Program-made: the position numbers and the translations under genes | The notes under the pieces: model-generated | The model's database searches: none | What the model saw: only the letters and a program-made list of their open reading frames with translations | What the model was told of the DNA's origin: nothing | Source: Faecalibacterium duncaniae | GTDB lineage: Bacteria > Bacillota > Clostridia > Oscillospirales > Ruminococcaceae | DNA: 64,000 nt | Direction of reading: 5' to 3' | Assembly: GCF_010509575.1 (NCBI RefSeq) | Contig: NZ_CP048437.1 | Location: forward strand, 1,922,001 to 1,986,000 | In this document: positions 52,696 through 61,136 of the stretch, in pieces | Position numbering within the stretch: the first letter of the stretch is position 1 | How the letters are laid out: each line of letters begins with the position of its first letter

Positions 52696-54406
52696 CCTCT
52701 CTCACCTCCCGGTCCTGCTCAATAAAGCGTTCTACAAATTCCTGCGCGGGCGCAATGCCGCAGCGGTTGGCCAGCGTGTACAGGCTGGTCTCCTTCAGGG
52801 CCGCCTGTTCCACCAGCACGGGGTCACACAGAACGGCGGCCGCGGTGCGGTCGGCAATGAGCCGTCCGTCGCAGAACACCAGCGCGCGGCGGGTGTATTC
52901 CAGCATCAGGTGCATGTCATGGGTGATCATCACCACCGTCACACCCCGGGCATTCAGGCCCCGCAGGAACTCCATGATGTCGGTATAGTGCCGGAAATCC
53001 TGCCCGGCGGTGGGCTCATCCAGAAGGATGAGCTCCGGGTCAAGCACCAGCACGCTGGCAATGGTCACCCGCTTTTTCTGGCCGAAGCTCAGTGCAGAAA
53101 TGGGCCAGTTGCGGAAGGGATACAGACCGCAGACCCTGAGGGTCGCTTCCACCTTTTCCCGGATCTGCGCCTCGGTCAGGCCGGAGCGCTGCAGCCCCAG
53201 AGCCACCTCATCGTAGATCATGGTCTTGGAGATCATCTGGTTGGGGTTCTGCATCACATAGCCGATGTGCTGGGCGCGGCGGCGGATGTTCTCCTCAGCC
53301 AGCGGCTTGCCGTTCAGGAAGATCTCGCCCGCATCCGGGGTCTCGAAGCCGCAGATGAGCTTGGAGAGGGTGGATTTGCCCGCGCCGTTCCGGCCCACGA
53401 TGCTCACCATCTCCCCCTTGCCGATTGAGAAGCTGACATCCCGCAGGGTCTGCTGGCCCTTCTGATAACCAAAGCTCAGGCCCTTTACCTCCAGCAGCGG
53501 CTCCCGTTCCGGCTGCGCGGTGGGCCGGGGCCGGGCCGTGAACCAGTCCCGGAGCTTTTGGGTGTCGGTATCGTCCAGCACAAGACTGTCCACATGGGCG
53601 GGGTGCTTGTCCGGAGTGATATCCACCCCGGCATAGCGCAGAGCCGTGACATACAGCGGCTCCCGGATGCCGTTTTCCGCCAGCAGGCTGCCCGAGAGCA
53701 GCTCATCCGGGCGCAGGTCTGCCAGAATGGTGCCGCCGTTCACCAGCACGATGCGGTCCACGTTCCGCCAGAGCACATCCTCCAGCCGATGTTCGATGAT
53801 GAGCACTGTGGTATCCGTCTTTTTCTGGATCTCGTCGATCAGTTCAATGGCCTGCTTGCCGGTGGCGGGGTCGAGGTTGGCCAGCGGCTCATCGAAGAGC
53901 AGGATCCTGACCTGATCCACCATCACGCCCGCCAGGCTCACCCGCTGCTTCTGCCCGCCCGAAAGCTCGTGCGGCGCATAGCCGAGATGGTTCTCGATGC
54001 CCACCAGCTCGGCAGCATGGCGGGTGATGGCGTGCATCTCATCCTGCGGGGTGCAGCTGTTTTCCAGTGCAAAGGCAATGTCCTCGCCCACGGTCAGCCC
54101 GATGAACTGGCCGTCCGGGTCCTGCAGCACCGTGCCCACATGGGCCGAAAGCTCAAAGAGGCTGCTGTGGGGCGCATCCACACCGTCTACGGTCAGGGTG
54201 CCGGTGCACGCGCCGGGGTTGGAAAACGGGTTCAGCCCGTTGATGCACCCCGCCAGCGTACTCTTGCCGCTGCCGGAGGGGCCCGCAATGAGCACCCGTT
54301 CCCCCGGGTAGATCTCCAGATCGATATCGGTCAGGGTGGGGCGCTTCTGGGCGCGGTACTGGAAGGAAAAGTTGCGGAATGAGATGATGGGTTTACGTTC
54401 TGCCAT
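52685..54406 (-). CDS. ecfA: Fused double ATPase of an ECF transporter
   Basis: 573 residues containing two ABC ATPase domains (EcfA1-EcfA2 fusion, as in YkoD-type proteins). First: Walker A GPSGSGKST (about 41), signature LSGGQKQRVS, Walker B LLFDEP. Second: Walker A GRNGAGKST (about 335), signature LSFGQKKRVT and Walker B LLDEPTAGQD. The second signature has F instead of G (LSFGQ), so one ATP site is non-standard. A terminator hairpin lies between it and the S gene upstream. Together with ecfT and the S gene it imports a vitamin or metal. Confidence 0.93.
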   Translation of the reverse strand: MAERKPIISFRNFSFQYRAQKRPTLTDIDLEIYPGERVLIAGPSGSGKSTLAGCINGLNPFSNPGACTGTLTVDGVDAPHSSLFELSAHVGTVLQDPDGQFIGLTVGEDIAFALENSCTPQDEMHAITRHAAELVGIENHLGYAPHELSGGQKQRVSLAGVMVDQVRILLFDEPLANLDPATGKQAIELIDEIQKKTDTTVLIIEHRLEDVLWRNVDRIVLVNGGTILADLRPDELLSGSLLAENGIREPLYVTALRYAGVDITPDKHPAHVDSLVLDDTDTQKLRDWFTARPRPTAQPEREPLLEVKGLSFGYQKGQQTLRDVSFSIGKGEMVSIVGRNGAGKSTLSKLICGFETPDAGEIFLNGKPLAEENIRRRAQHIGYVMQNPNQMISKTMIYDEVALGLQRSGLTEAQIREKVEATLRVCGLYPFRNWPISALSFGQKKRVTIASVLVLDPELILLDEPTAGQDFRHYTDIMEFLRGLNARGVTVVMITHDMHLMLEYTRRALVFCDGRLIADRTAAAVLCDPVLVEQAALKETSLYTLANRCGIAPAQEFVERFIEQDREVREGGR

Positions 54407-54431
54407 GGGTATGGTACCTCAGCTGTTCATC

Positions 54432-54475
54432 AAAAAAGCCTTTCCAACGGGCCGGACGGCGCAGATGGAAAGGCC
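54432..54475 (-). terminator. Terminator hairpin inside the ECF operon
   Basis: On the minus strand GGCCTTTCC and GGAAAGGC form a stem, followed by TTTTTTG, between the S gene and ecfA. It should reduce transcription of the ATPase/T module relative to the S component. Confidence 0.85.
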
Positions 54476-54491
54476 GGGTTTCATGCGGGGA

Positions 54492-55046
54492 TCACTCCTG
54501 ATCCAGAGAGCCCTTCTTGGCGATGGTTCTGGTGTAAGCCAGCACCAGCAGGCCGCCCACCACCACAGCGGTGATACTGTTGGACACTGCGGCAAATGCA
54601 CCCTGTGCAAACACCTTCTTGACGGGCTCGGCGTAGATGGCAATATCCAGCACGGGGGCCACCAGGATCCAGGCCAGCAGATGGGCCACGATATTGGCCA
54701 GCGCAAAGAAAGCTACCTGCTTCTTGCTGAACTCGCCTTCCTGCAGGTTCAGCTTCTTGGAGAACAGGCCCACCACAACGCCCACAAAGGCGGAGGCGAT
54801 GACCCAGCTCCACCAGGGGCTGCCGCCCCAGGACAGGTCGATGAGGGTGTGGCCGATGAAGCCGATCAGGCCGCCGGCCACGGGGCCGTACATGGCAGCC
54901 AGCAGGGCCAGAACGGCGTACTGCAGGCTGATGTTGGTGTTGGGCACCGGGCTGGGAATGGCCACAAAACGCCCCAGAACAAAGAACAATGCCGCGCCGA
55001 TACCGACAGCGACAACGGGCTTGATGCTGCTGTTGTTATTTTTCAT
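54492..55046 (-). CDS. ECF transporter substrate-specific component (UPF0397 family)
   Basis: 184-residue membrane protein with about five helices; strongly family-like (SIKPVVAVGIGAALFFVLGRF, PNTNISLQYA, GPVAGGLIGFIGHTLIDLSWGGSPWWSWV). UPF0397 proteins are S components of unassigned or riboflavin-related vitamin specificity. Starts at an ATG with AGGAGAG. Its own promoter lies upstream and no riboswitch is obvious in the 50-base leader. The dedicated neighbour EcfA/T suggests a group I ECF transporter. Confidence 0.93.
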   Translation of the reverse strand: MKNNNSSIKPVVAVGIGAALFFVLGRFVAIPSPVPNTNISLQYAVLALLAAMYGPVAGGLIGFIGHTLIDLSWGGSPWWSWVIASAFVGVVVGLFSKKLNLQEGEFSKKQVAFFALANIVAHLLAWILVAPVLDIAIYAEPVKKVFAQGAFAAVSNSITAVVVGGLLVLAYTRTIAKKGSLDQE

Positions 55047-55099
55047 ATTCTCTCTCCTCTTTTATTCCGCGGATGCGGGGTTTCTTGCAAGGCATCGTT

Positions 55100-55129
55100 A
55101 GTATACGACACCCTCTTGAGCCTTGTCAA
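55100..55129 (-). promoter_or_regulatory. Promoter of the ECF transporter operon
   Basis: Reading the minus strand: -35 TTGACA (complement 55124-55129), 18-base spacer, -10 TATACT (complement 55100-55105). Confidence 0.7.
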
Positions 55130-55206
55130 TGGACAATCCGCCCGCTTTGCAGAAAAACGGCTGCTTTCCTGCATTTGGGGGCGAATGCCTTCCCGCCCTG
55201 TGCAGC

Positions 55207-55242
55207 AAAAAAGAGCACCCGCGCCTGCCGGAGCGGATGCCC
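55207..55242 (-). terminator. Terminator of the MAM-like peptide gene
   Basis: On the minus strand GGGCATCCGC and GCGCGGGTGCTC form a stem followed by TTTTTTG, about 30 bases after the stop. Confidence 0.85.
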
Positions 55243-55273
55243 TGTGAATGCTGATTCGGTTTTGGCCCAAACC

Positions 55274-55516
55274 TTAGTTCTTAGCGGTCAGGCTGAAGGT
55301 GCTCAGGGTCTGGAAGGTGGTCACGATAACATTGATGTTGTTGACGATGGAGCTGCCTGCGGAGAACACGCGGGCGATGTAGTTGAACAGCTTGCCAACG
55401 TTCAGGAACACGTCCCAAGCGGTAGCCTCGGTGGTTGCGCCACCCTGCAGGTACACCATTTCGTTCTCATCGATCGCAGCAAAGTTAGCGGGCATTTTGA
55501 TCTCATTGTTCATCAT
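55274..55516 (-). CDS. Double-glycine leader peptide resembling the leader of Faecalibacterium MAM
   Basis: 80-residue peptide: leader 1-26 ending LQGG (G25-G26), then a 54-residue Val/Ile/Thr/Phe-rich mature part with few charges. The leader segment MPANFAAIDENEMVY closely matches the MAM leader (MPANYSVIAENEMTY...GG), which suggests a shared export route through a peptidase-containing ABC transporter. The mature part (ATTEATAWDVFLNVGK...) is shorter than MAM and not recognised. Its own strong promoter and terminator mark it as a separately expressed small gene. Possible roles: bacteriocin-like, signalling or host-acting peptide. Two ATGs in tandem at the start; GAGAGG is upstream. Confidence 0.85.
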   Translation of the reverse strand: MMNNEIKMPANFAAIDENEMVYLQGGATTEATAWDVFLNVGKLFNYIARVFSAGSSIVNNINVIVTTFQTLSTFSLTAKN

Positions 55517-55665
55517 AACGGGGATTCCTCTCTTTCAAATCAATCTATACTTACCGTCTGCACCAAACCAAGTACACCGGCACCAGAACCAGACCGTGGT
55601 TCCTCCGACAGGAACGGGCAGGGGCACGAGTTCCGCATTCCCTCCGGAATTGTTCCCATATATAG

Positions 55666-55694
55666 GTTATACGATAAATATTCGGATTTGTCAA
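55666..55694 (-). promoter_or_regulatory. Promoter of the MAM-like peptide gene
   Basis: Reading the minus strand: -35 TTGACA (complement 55689-55694), 17-base spacer, -10 TATAAC (complement 55666-55671). The leader is about 140 bases. Within 55517-55982 there are no protein genes that I accept; the right part holds a weak extended -10 (TGCTATGAT, 55925-55933) for the MoxR gene. Confidence 0.75.
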
Positions 55695-55982
55695 TCGAAT
55701 TTCCGGATTTTTTACCATTCTGAGCCAAAAGTGGATACCCACAACGCGGAACACCTGCCATTTCGACAGCTTTCCACAAAATATCCGCTACCGCACGATC
55801 CCTGGGCACGAAAAACTCCTTCGTCTGCACGGCAGCGCACAGATCCGTTCCACCCTGCGGCATTTCCCGGGCAAAAATCCGGCAAAAAATGCCCCCGCGC
55901 CCCCTACACAAACCGGAGCGGTTGTGCTATGATAAGGCTGAAAAATCGGTTTGGGAAAGCCAACCGCAAGGAGATGTCTTGG

Positions 55983-56903
55983 ATGTCTGATCTGATGGAA
56001 ACATTACGGCAGGAGGGCATCAGCCCCGACCTGCTGCGCGCTGTGGAAGATTACCGCGCCGCCCACGCTCTGCCCGAGGCCCTGCGCCCCCGCATCCCGG
56101 CTTCCGGCTTTACCTATTATGGCCGGGAGGTCTGGGAGCAGGCACTGGCGGCCCTGCTCTGCGGCGAAAACCTGCTGCTGGCCGGCGGCAAGGCCACCGG
56201 CAAAAATGTGCTGGCCGAGAATCTGGCCGCCGCCTTTGGCCGCCCCGCATGGGACATCTCGTTCCATGTGAACATGGATGCAGCCTCCCTCATCGGCATG
56301 GACACCTTTGTGGATGGGGCGGTCACCTTCCGGCCCGGGCCGGTCTACCGCTGTGCCCAGTGCGGCGGCTTCGGCGTGCTGGACGAGATCAACATGGCCA
56401 AAAACGAGGCCCTGGCCGTCCTCCACGCCGTGCTGGACTTCCGCCGCGCCATTGATGTGCCCGGTTACGAGCGCATCCCGCTGGCCGAAGAGACCCGCTT
56501 CATCGCCACCATGAACTATGGCTACGCGGGCACCCGGGAGCTGAACGAGGCCCTGACTTCCCGCTTTGCAGTCATCCAGATGCCCACCATCACGGAGGAA
56601 AACCTTGAAAAGCTGCTGCGGGCCCAGTTTGCCGACCTGACGGACAAATATGTGCACCAGTTTGCTCTGCTCTTCCTCGACCTGCAAAAGAAATGCGACA
56701 GCGCCGAAATTTCCACCAAAGCGCTGGATCTGCGCGGAATGCTGGACGCTCTGCGCCTGATGCGCCGGGGCGTGGCCGCGGGGCCTGCGCTGGACATGGG
56801 CATCACCAACAAGGCCTTTGATTCCTACGAGCAGGGGCTGATCCGGGACGTGATCGCCGCCCGCATCCCGGCCAGCCTGACGGCTGAAAAGCTGTTCCGC
56901 TGA
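55983..56903 (+). CDS. MoxR-type AAA+ ATPase with atypical Walker A
   Basis: 306 residues of the MoxR/CbbQ/NorQ type. The P-loop is GGKATGKN (68-75), with Asn in place of the usual Thr/Ser after GK, preceded by LLCGENLLLAG; Walker B is FGVLDEINMA, sensor ATMNYG, and the arginine-finger region TSRFAVIQMP. A CAQCGG pair of cysteines lies before Walker B. MoxR proteins act with VWA-domain partners as chaperones that insert metals or activate enzymes. The VWA partner is encoded next, overlapping by one base. AAGGAG precedes the chosen ATG. Confidence 0.88.
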   Translation: MSDLMETLRQEGISPDLLRAVEDYRAAHALPEALRPRIPASGFTYYGREVWEQALAALLCGENLLLAGGKATGKNVLAENLAAAFGRPAWDISFHVNMDAASLIGMDTFVDGAVTFRPGPVYRCAQCGGFGVLDEINMAKNEALAVLHAVLDFRRAIDVPGYERIPLAEETRFIATMNYGYAGTRELNEALTSRFAVIQMPTITEENLEKLLRAQFADLTDKYVHQFALLFLDLQKKCDSAEISTKALDLRGMLDALRLMRRGVAAGPALDMGITNKAFDSYEQGLIRDVIAARIPASLTAEKLFR

Positions 56904-58657
56904 TGGATGCCCGGAGTTATACCGCCGAGGAGCGGCGGGCCGCCAATCAGGTGTGGGCGGCGGCGGGAGCCTACGGCTTTGAGCCGCTTTTCCTGGCACA
57001 CAACACCGACGGCACGATCGATTTTTATATGAACTGTGTCGTGGGGCTGGTGCACAAATACTATGGCGACGACCTGCTCCGCGACCTTTTTGCCACATGG
57101 GACGGCGATCTCCGGGAGAGCCAGCTGGACGATCTGACATGGCTCTACCTCGAAAGTGCGGTCTATCTGCTGGAACTGCCCCGCCGCCCGGTCCTTTCCG
57201 AGCTGCGCCGGGCCCACGCGGACTATTTCTTCGGCATCCAGTACAAGCTTTCGCGGCAGGAGTGGATGGCAAAAAATCAGCTGGTCTACACCATGCAGGC
57301 TGACCGCTGGCGCACCGTACAGGGCAGGCATCCGCCTGTGATGACCCCCTATGAAAGCCGGCTGGCAGAGGCACTTTCTCCCTCCCAACCGCCCCAGCCC
57401 GGCCAGCTCAAGGGTGAGCTGCTGGGCCTGTTTGCAAGGTTTGCCCTGTTTGACGGCAAGATCCGGCACAAAGTTGGGCTTCATCTGCATCTGGAGGGGC
57501 TGCTGGCCTCTCTTGCCACCAAAACGCTGCCCACCCAGATGATCAAGACCGACCGGCTGACCGTGGAGCACTCCGGTTCTGTGGAAGCGGGCGGCTCCGG
57601 CCCCACGGCAGACAAGCGGCTGGCCCACATCACCCTGCGGCAGAATGCCGCCGAGGACCGCGCCTACATTGAAAGCTGCTTTGGCCGTTCCCTCTATCCG
57701 CCCGAGCGTCTGCGCAAGGCCGAGCAGGCGCTCTGCACCGGGGCGCACCTCGGGTGCCGCCTCTGGTTTGCCTCCGGCGTGCCCAGCCCGGAACAGGCCC
57801 CCACACCAGAGGCAAAGCACCTGGCCGAGCAGGCTCAGCTGCAGGCCGACCGCAACCGCGCCTACTACGCCAAAAACCGGGCGCTTCACCGCAGTGTGGT
57901 GCTCCGGCTCACCGAGCAGATCCGCAACTGCATTCTGGTCCACCAGCAGCCCAATGCCCGGATCGCCCGCAGCGGCGCTCTGGACCCGGAGCGGGTCTGG
58001 CGCGCTCCCCTTCTGAACGACAGCCGGGTGTTCCGCTGTGCCGAGGAGGAGAATCAGCCCTCCTTCACCGTGGACCTGCTGCTGGACGCGTCGGCTTCCC
58101 GGCTCCACTGTCAGGAGGTCATTGCGGCGCAGGGCACGATCCTGGCCCAGAGCCTTACCGCCTGCGGCATCCCGGTGCGGGTCAGCAGCTTCTGCAGCCT
58201 GCGGGGCTATACGGTTCTGCGGGTGCTCAAGGGCTTTGCGGACAAAAGCCTGCAGGGGATCGACCAGTATTTTGCATCGGGCTGGAACCGCGACGGCCTT
58301 GCCCTGCGGGCGGCAGGTGATCTGGTCAGCTTTGACCCCGGCCCCGCGCCCCGGCATCTGCTCATCCTGCTGACAGATGCTTCCCCCAACGACAGCCGCC
58401 GCGTACCGCCCAGCCCGGAACAACCGCTGGGTTGTGATTACGGCGGCTCCTACGGCGTAGACGATGCCGCCGCCGAGGTGCGCACCCTGCGGCGCAAGGG
58501 TCTGCGTGTTTCTGCCGTGTTCATGGGCGAGGACAGCTCCAGCCACGATGCAGAACGCATCTACGGCAAAAATCTCGCCCGCATCCGGGGCATGGATCAG
58601 CTGGCACGCGCCGCTGGGCGGCTCATCCAGAATGAGATCCGGGAGCTGGGCGATTGA
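56903..58657 (+). CDS. VWA domain protein, partner of the MoxR ATPase
   Basis: 584 residues. The C-terminal third is a von Willebrand A domain with an intact MIDAS motif DASAS (in LLLDASASRL) and the later LTDASPND; the N-terminal two thirds are helical and unlike known domains, as in NorD/CbbO-type proteins. With the preceding MoxR ATPase it should form an activating complex for an unidentified enzyme. Start codon shares one base with the upstream stop (TGATG), so coupling is likely. A terminator follows 13 bases after the stop. Confidence 0.88.
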   Translation: MDARSYTAEERRAANQVWAAAGAYGFEPLFLAHNTDGTIDFYMNCVVGLVHKYYGDDLLRDLFATWDGDLRESQLDDLTWLYLESAVYLLELPRRPVLSELRRAHADYFFGIQYKLSRQEWMAKNQLVYTMQADRWRTVQGRHPPVMTPYESRLAEALSPSQPPQPGQLKGELLGLFARFALFDGKIRHKVGLHLHLEGLLASLATKTLPTQMIKTDRLTVEHSGSVEAGGSGPTADKRLAHITLRQNAAEDRAYIESCFGRSLYPPERLRKAEQALCTGAHLGCRLWFASGVPSPEQAPTPEAKHLAEQAQLQADRNRAYYAKNRALHRSVVLRLTEQIRNCILVHQQPNARIARSGALDPERVWRAPLLNDSRVFRCAEEENQPSFTVDLLLDASASRLHCQEVIAAQGTILAQSLTACGIPVRVSSFCSLRGYTVLRVLKGFADKSLQGIDQYFASGWNRDGLALRAAGDLVSFDPGPAPRHLLILLTDASPNDSRRVPPSPEQPLGCDYGGSYGVDDAAAEVRTLRRKGLRVSAVFMGEDSSSHDAERIYGKNLARIRGMDQLARAAGRLIQNEIRELGD

Positions 58658-58670
58658 ATCCTGCCACCAC

Positions 58671-58702
58671 AAAAAGGCTTCTCCCGTCGGAGAAGCCTTT
58701 TT
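58671..58702 (+). terminator. Terminator of the MoxR-VWA operon
   Basis: AAAAAGGCTTCTCC and GGAGAAGCCTTTTT around CGTC. Confidence 0.92.
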
Positions 58703-58772
58703 CATTTACAACCAATCCGTTTGTTCGCATCCCCGAATTTCCAAAATATTTTGGTTTTTGTCAAACTTATAG

Positions 58773-58801
58773 TTGTATTTTGTTGTCATATATGTTATAA
58801 T
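58773..58801 (+). promoter_or_regulatory. Promoter of the unknown gene at 58867
   Basis: -35 TTGTAT (58773-58778), 17-base spacer, -10 TATAAT (58796-58801), in an AT-rich stretch. Confidence 0.7.
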
Positions 58802-58866
58802 GCAGGCAGAGAACAACCGATGGATGGTTTCCGACACATCATCCAAAACCAGAGAGGAGACCCGCT

Positions 58867-59604
58867 ATGGATGCCAGCCGCTATTTTGAAGAGATGCACC
58901 GTGCCATGTCCGCACAGAAAAACAATTCTTCCCTGCTCCTGACCGTCAAGGTACAGGACCTGGGCGGCGCTGATGCCTATCTGGAGCTGCGGCAGTCTCC
59001 CAATGGCCGCGCCCGGGTGTTTTACTCCACCATGGGCCGCCGCAACCTGAACTTCCAGCTGTTCCGCAAGGGCTGGCAGCTCTGCCACAACGCATCCGGC
59101 GAGATGACAGGGCAATTCCCCACCCGGGCCGAAAACCTGTTGGACAGCGCGGACTTTTCCGCCTGCATCCGAGATGACACCCTGGACACGGGCCGTACTG
59201 AGATCATTCTGCGGGAGCTGCGCCGCGCGGCAGGCACCTCCCGCTCCTGCCTGCCTCAATCTGCCCGGGAAGGTGCCATGATCACCGTGGAGAGCTTTGT
59301 GGGCCGGGGCGGCGAGTGGAACTACTGGTCTACCCGTGCCGCCGACTGCCTGCCCATTGCGGCCATTCTCTGCTGGCTGGGCGATTTTCTGGCCGGAACG
59401 GAGCGCCGCACCCTGCAATCCAGTCCTGAGGCCATGGCACTGGCCGCCCGATGGCAGGCCGAACTCGCCTCCCCCTTTGCACAACCGGCTGACTGCGTCC
59501 AGCGTCCTGCCCGCACGGTTTCGCCTTCCGCGCCCCGCCGTGCCGCGCAGCAGGTGCAGAACCCCCGCTGGCAGAGCATCCTTGCCGTGCTTGCAACCGT
59601 ATGA
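58867..59604 (+). CDS. Conserved-looking protein of unknown function
   Basis: 245 residues, not recognised. Begins MDASRYFEEMHRAM; the middle contains an arginine-rich stretch (YSTMGRRNLNFQLFRKGWQLC), the region 155-190 has an aromatic and hydrophobic segment (WNYWSTRAADCLPIAAILCWLGDFLAG) that may be an amphipathic helix, and the C-terminus is basic and Pro/Ala-rich. No signal peptide or clear transmembrane helix. Own promoter and terminator; AGGAG start. GC and codon use are like the neighbours. Confidence 0.75.
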   Translation: MDASRYFEEMHRAMSAQKNNSSLLLTVKVQDLGGADAYLELRQSPNGRARVFYSTMGRRNLNFQLFRKGWQLCHNASGEMTGQFPTRAENLLDSADFSACIRDDTLDTGRTEIILRELRRAAGTSRSCLPQSAREGAMITVESFVGRGGEWNYWSTRAADCLPIAAILCWLGDFLAGTERRTLQSSPEAMALAARWQAELASPFAQPADCVQRPARTVSPSAPRRAAQQVQNPRWQSILAVLATV

Positions 59605-59650
59605 AAACAACAGGCGGTGCCGAAAATTTCTGGCACCGCCTGTTGTTTTC
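59603..59650. terminator. Bidirectional terminator
   Basis: A 19-base near-perfect stem, GAAAACAACAGGCGGTGCC / GGCACCGCCTGTTGTTTTC, with a short loop. It ends the unknown gene (+) and the folD operon (-). Confidence 0.93.
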
Positions 59651-59654
59651 TGTT

Positions 59655-60500
59655 TTACTGTGCGGATGCGGCATCCACCACATGGCCCACCAGCACAGAG
59701 GTGGTCACTGTGCCCACACCGCCAGGCACCGGGGTAACAGCCTCCACGATGGGTTCTGCCTCATCAAAGCGCACATCGCCGCAGAGCTTGCCCTCTTCGT
59801 TGACGTGGATGCCCACATCCACTACGACCTGACCTTCCCGCAGGCAATCGGCCCCGATGGCTCCCCGCCTGCCCATGGCGACCACCAGCACATCGGCCTC
59901 CCGGCAGAGGGCGGGCAGGTCCTGGGTGCGGGAATTGCAGAGGGTCACGGTGGCGTTTTCCCGGTCCAGCATCATGGCAGCGGGCTTGCCCACCACCAGG
60001 CTGCGGCCCACGACCACGGCCCGTTTGCCGGATAGCGGCACGTTGTAGTATTTCAGGATCTCAAGGCAGGCCTGCGCCGTGCAGGGCGGATAGCCGATGG
60101 GCATATTAGTGAACACACCGGCCATCGAGCCGTCCGTGATGCCGTCCACGTCCTTTTCCGGGGCAAGCGCCTCCTGGACCCTGCGGTCATCGAACCGCTT
60201 TGGCAGGGGCCGGAAGATCAGGCACCCGTGAACCGATGCATCCCCATTGATCTGCCGGATCACATCCAGCAGTTCCTCCTGCGTAACATCTTCCGCCAGA
60301 TGGAACTGCCGCACCTCCACGCCAACCTTACCGCACCGGGTGACGATCCCCTTTTCATAAGAAATGTCATCCTCCCGCGCGCCGACCCGCACCACAGCCA
60401 GCGTGGGCACGATGCCCTTTTCCTTCAGCGCGGCACAGCGCGCGGCGTTTGCTTCGTTCATGGCGGCCACCACGGGCGCACCCTTCAAGATCTGAGCCAT
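59655..60500 (-). CDS. folD: FolD family methylene-THF dehydrogenase, probable loss of cyclohydrolase lysine
   Basis: 281 residues. Clear FolD: PTLAVVRVGAREDDISYEKG (Y48), QINGDASVHGCLIFRPLP, PEKDVDGITDGSMAGVF, VVVGRSLVVGKPAAMML and the C-terminal TPVPGGVGTVTTSVL. In ordinary FolD the sequence is Y-x-x-x-K with the catalytic lysine four residues after the tyrosine; here that position is I52 and the nearest lysine is K50. A subset of Clostridial FolD proteins has this DDxxYEkG pattern. The gene next door, fchA, encodes a methenyl-THF cyclohydrolase family protein, so dehydrogenase and cyclohydrolase may be separate here. Confidence 0.92.
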   Translation of the reverse strand: MAQILKGAPVVAAMNEANAARCAALKEKGIVPTLAVVRVGAREDDISYEKGIVTRCGKVGVEVRQFHLAEDVTQEELLDVIRQINGDASVHGCLIFRPLPKRFDDRRVQEALAPEKDVDGITDGSMAGVFTNMPIGYPPCTAQACLEILKYYNVPLSGKRAVVVGRSLVVGKPAAMMLDRENATVTLCNSRTQDLPALCREADVLVVAMGRRGAIGADCLREGQVVVDVGIHVNEEGKLCGDVRFDEAEPIVEAVTPVPGGVGTVTTSVLVGHVVDAASAQ

Positions 60501-60512
60501 TTTCTTCTCCCC

Positions 60513-61136
60513 TCACTCATTTGATACAGTCTGATAGACCCTGTCAGCCTGCGGCACAAACTCGGCCAGCAGCTGTTCCGCTCTGGCCTCCAGCGCATCC
60601 GCATGGGCCTTGTCTGCCATCAGGCGGGTGTTGACCTTCACGTTCAGCCCCGCCGCCTGCATGGCTGCCTTGCAGAACAGCGCCGCGCATCCGGCATCGG
60701 AACGGGCCAGCACGCTGCCCTTTTCGGCGTACTCTGCGGCCAGTGCGATGCCCTCACCGCAGGCAGTCATCACCTCCAGCGGCACGGCGCAGGCTCTGTC
60801 CAGTGCCTTTTCCAGCACCGCGGCCTTGTGGGCCTGCTGTTCCGGGGTCTCTTTCGGCAGCTTGTAGGCCGCCGCCACGGGCAAAAAGGCCTCCGCGTCG
60901 GCCTGCACCAGCGCTTCCAGCTGCTTGCGCAGGGCCTCGGCCCGGACATTCAGGGCAATGATGTCCGCTTCCACGGCAGCATATTTCTTTTTACCCACGG
61001 TCAGGCTGCCCACCATGCTGCCCAGCGCCACACCGGCCGCGCCCACCAGCGCCGAAGCGCCGCCGCCGCCCGGAGCCGCCGCCTTGCTGGCCAGCTCCTC
61101 CAGAAAGCCTTCACAGCTCAAATTCATCAGTTCCAC
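60513..61136 (-). CDS. fchA: Methenyl-THF cyclohydrolase / formiminotransferase-cyclodeaminase family
   Basis: 207-residue protein of the FTCD_C/FchA family, with the typical AAPGGGGASALVGAAGVALGSMV loop near the N-terminus and long helices. FchA hydrolyses 5,10-methenyl-THF to 10-formyl-THF in Clostridial one-carbon metabolism; related proteins are formimino-THF cyclodeaminases. Overlaps the cyclo-ligase gene by 26 bases and precedes folD by 12 bases, so all three belong to one folate operon. Confidence 0.9.
   Translation of the reverse strand: MELMNLSCEGFLEELASKAAAPGGGGASALVGAAGVALGSMVGSLTVGKKKYAAVEADIIALNVRAEALRKQLEALVQADAEAFLPVAAAYKLPKETPEQQAHKAAVLEKALDRACAVPLEVMTACGEGIALAAEYAEKGSVLARSDAGCAALFCKAAMQAAGLNVKVNTRLMADKAHADALEARAEQLLAEFVPQADRVYQTVSNE

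Noticed and set aside
55540..55638. Possible 32-codon upstream ORF in the leader of the MAM-like peptide (ATG after GGAGGGA)
   Set aside because: The ribosome-binding-like GGAGG is only two bases from the ATG and the product has no recognisable features; kept only as a note.
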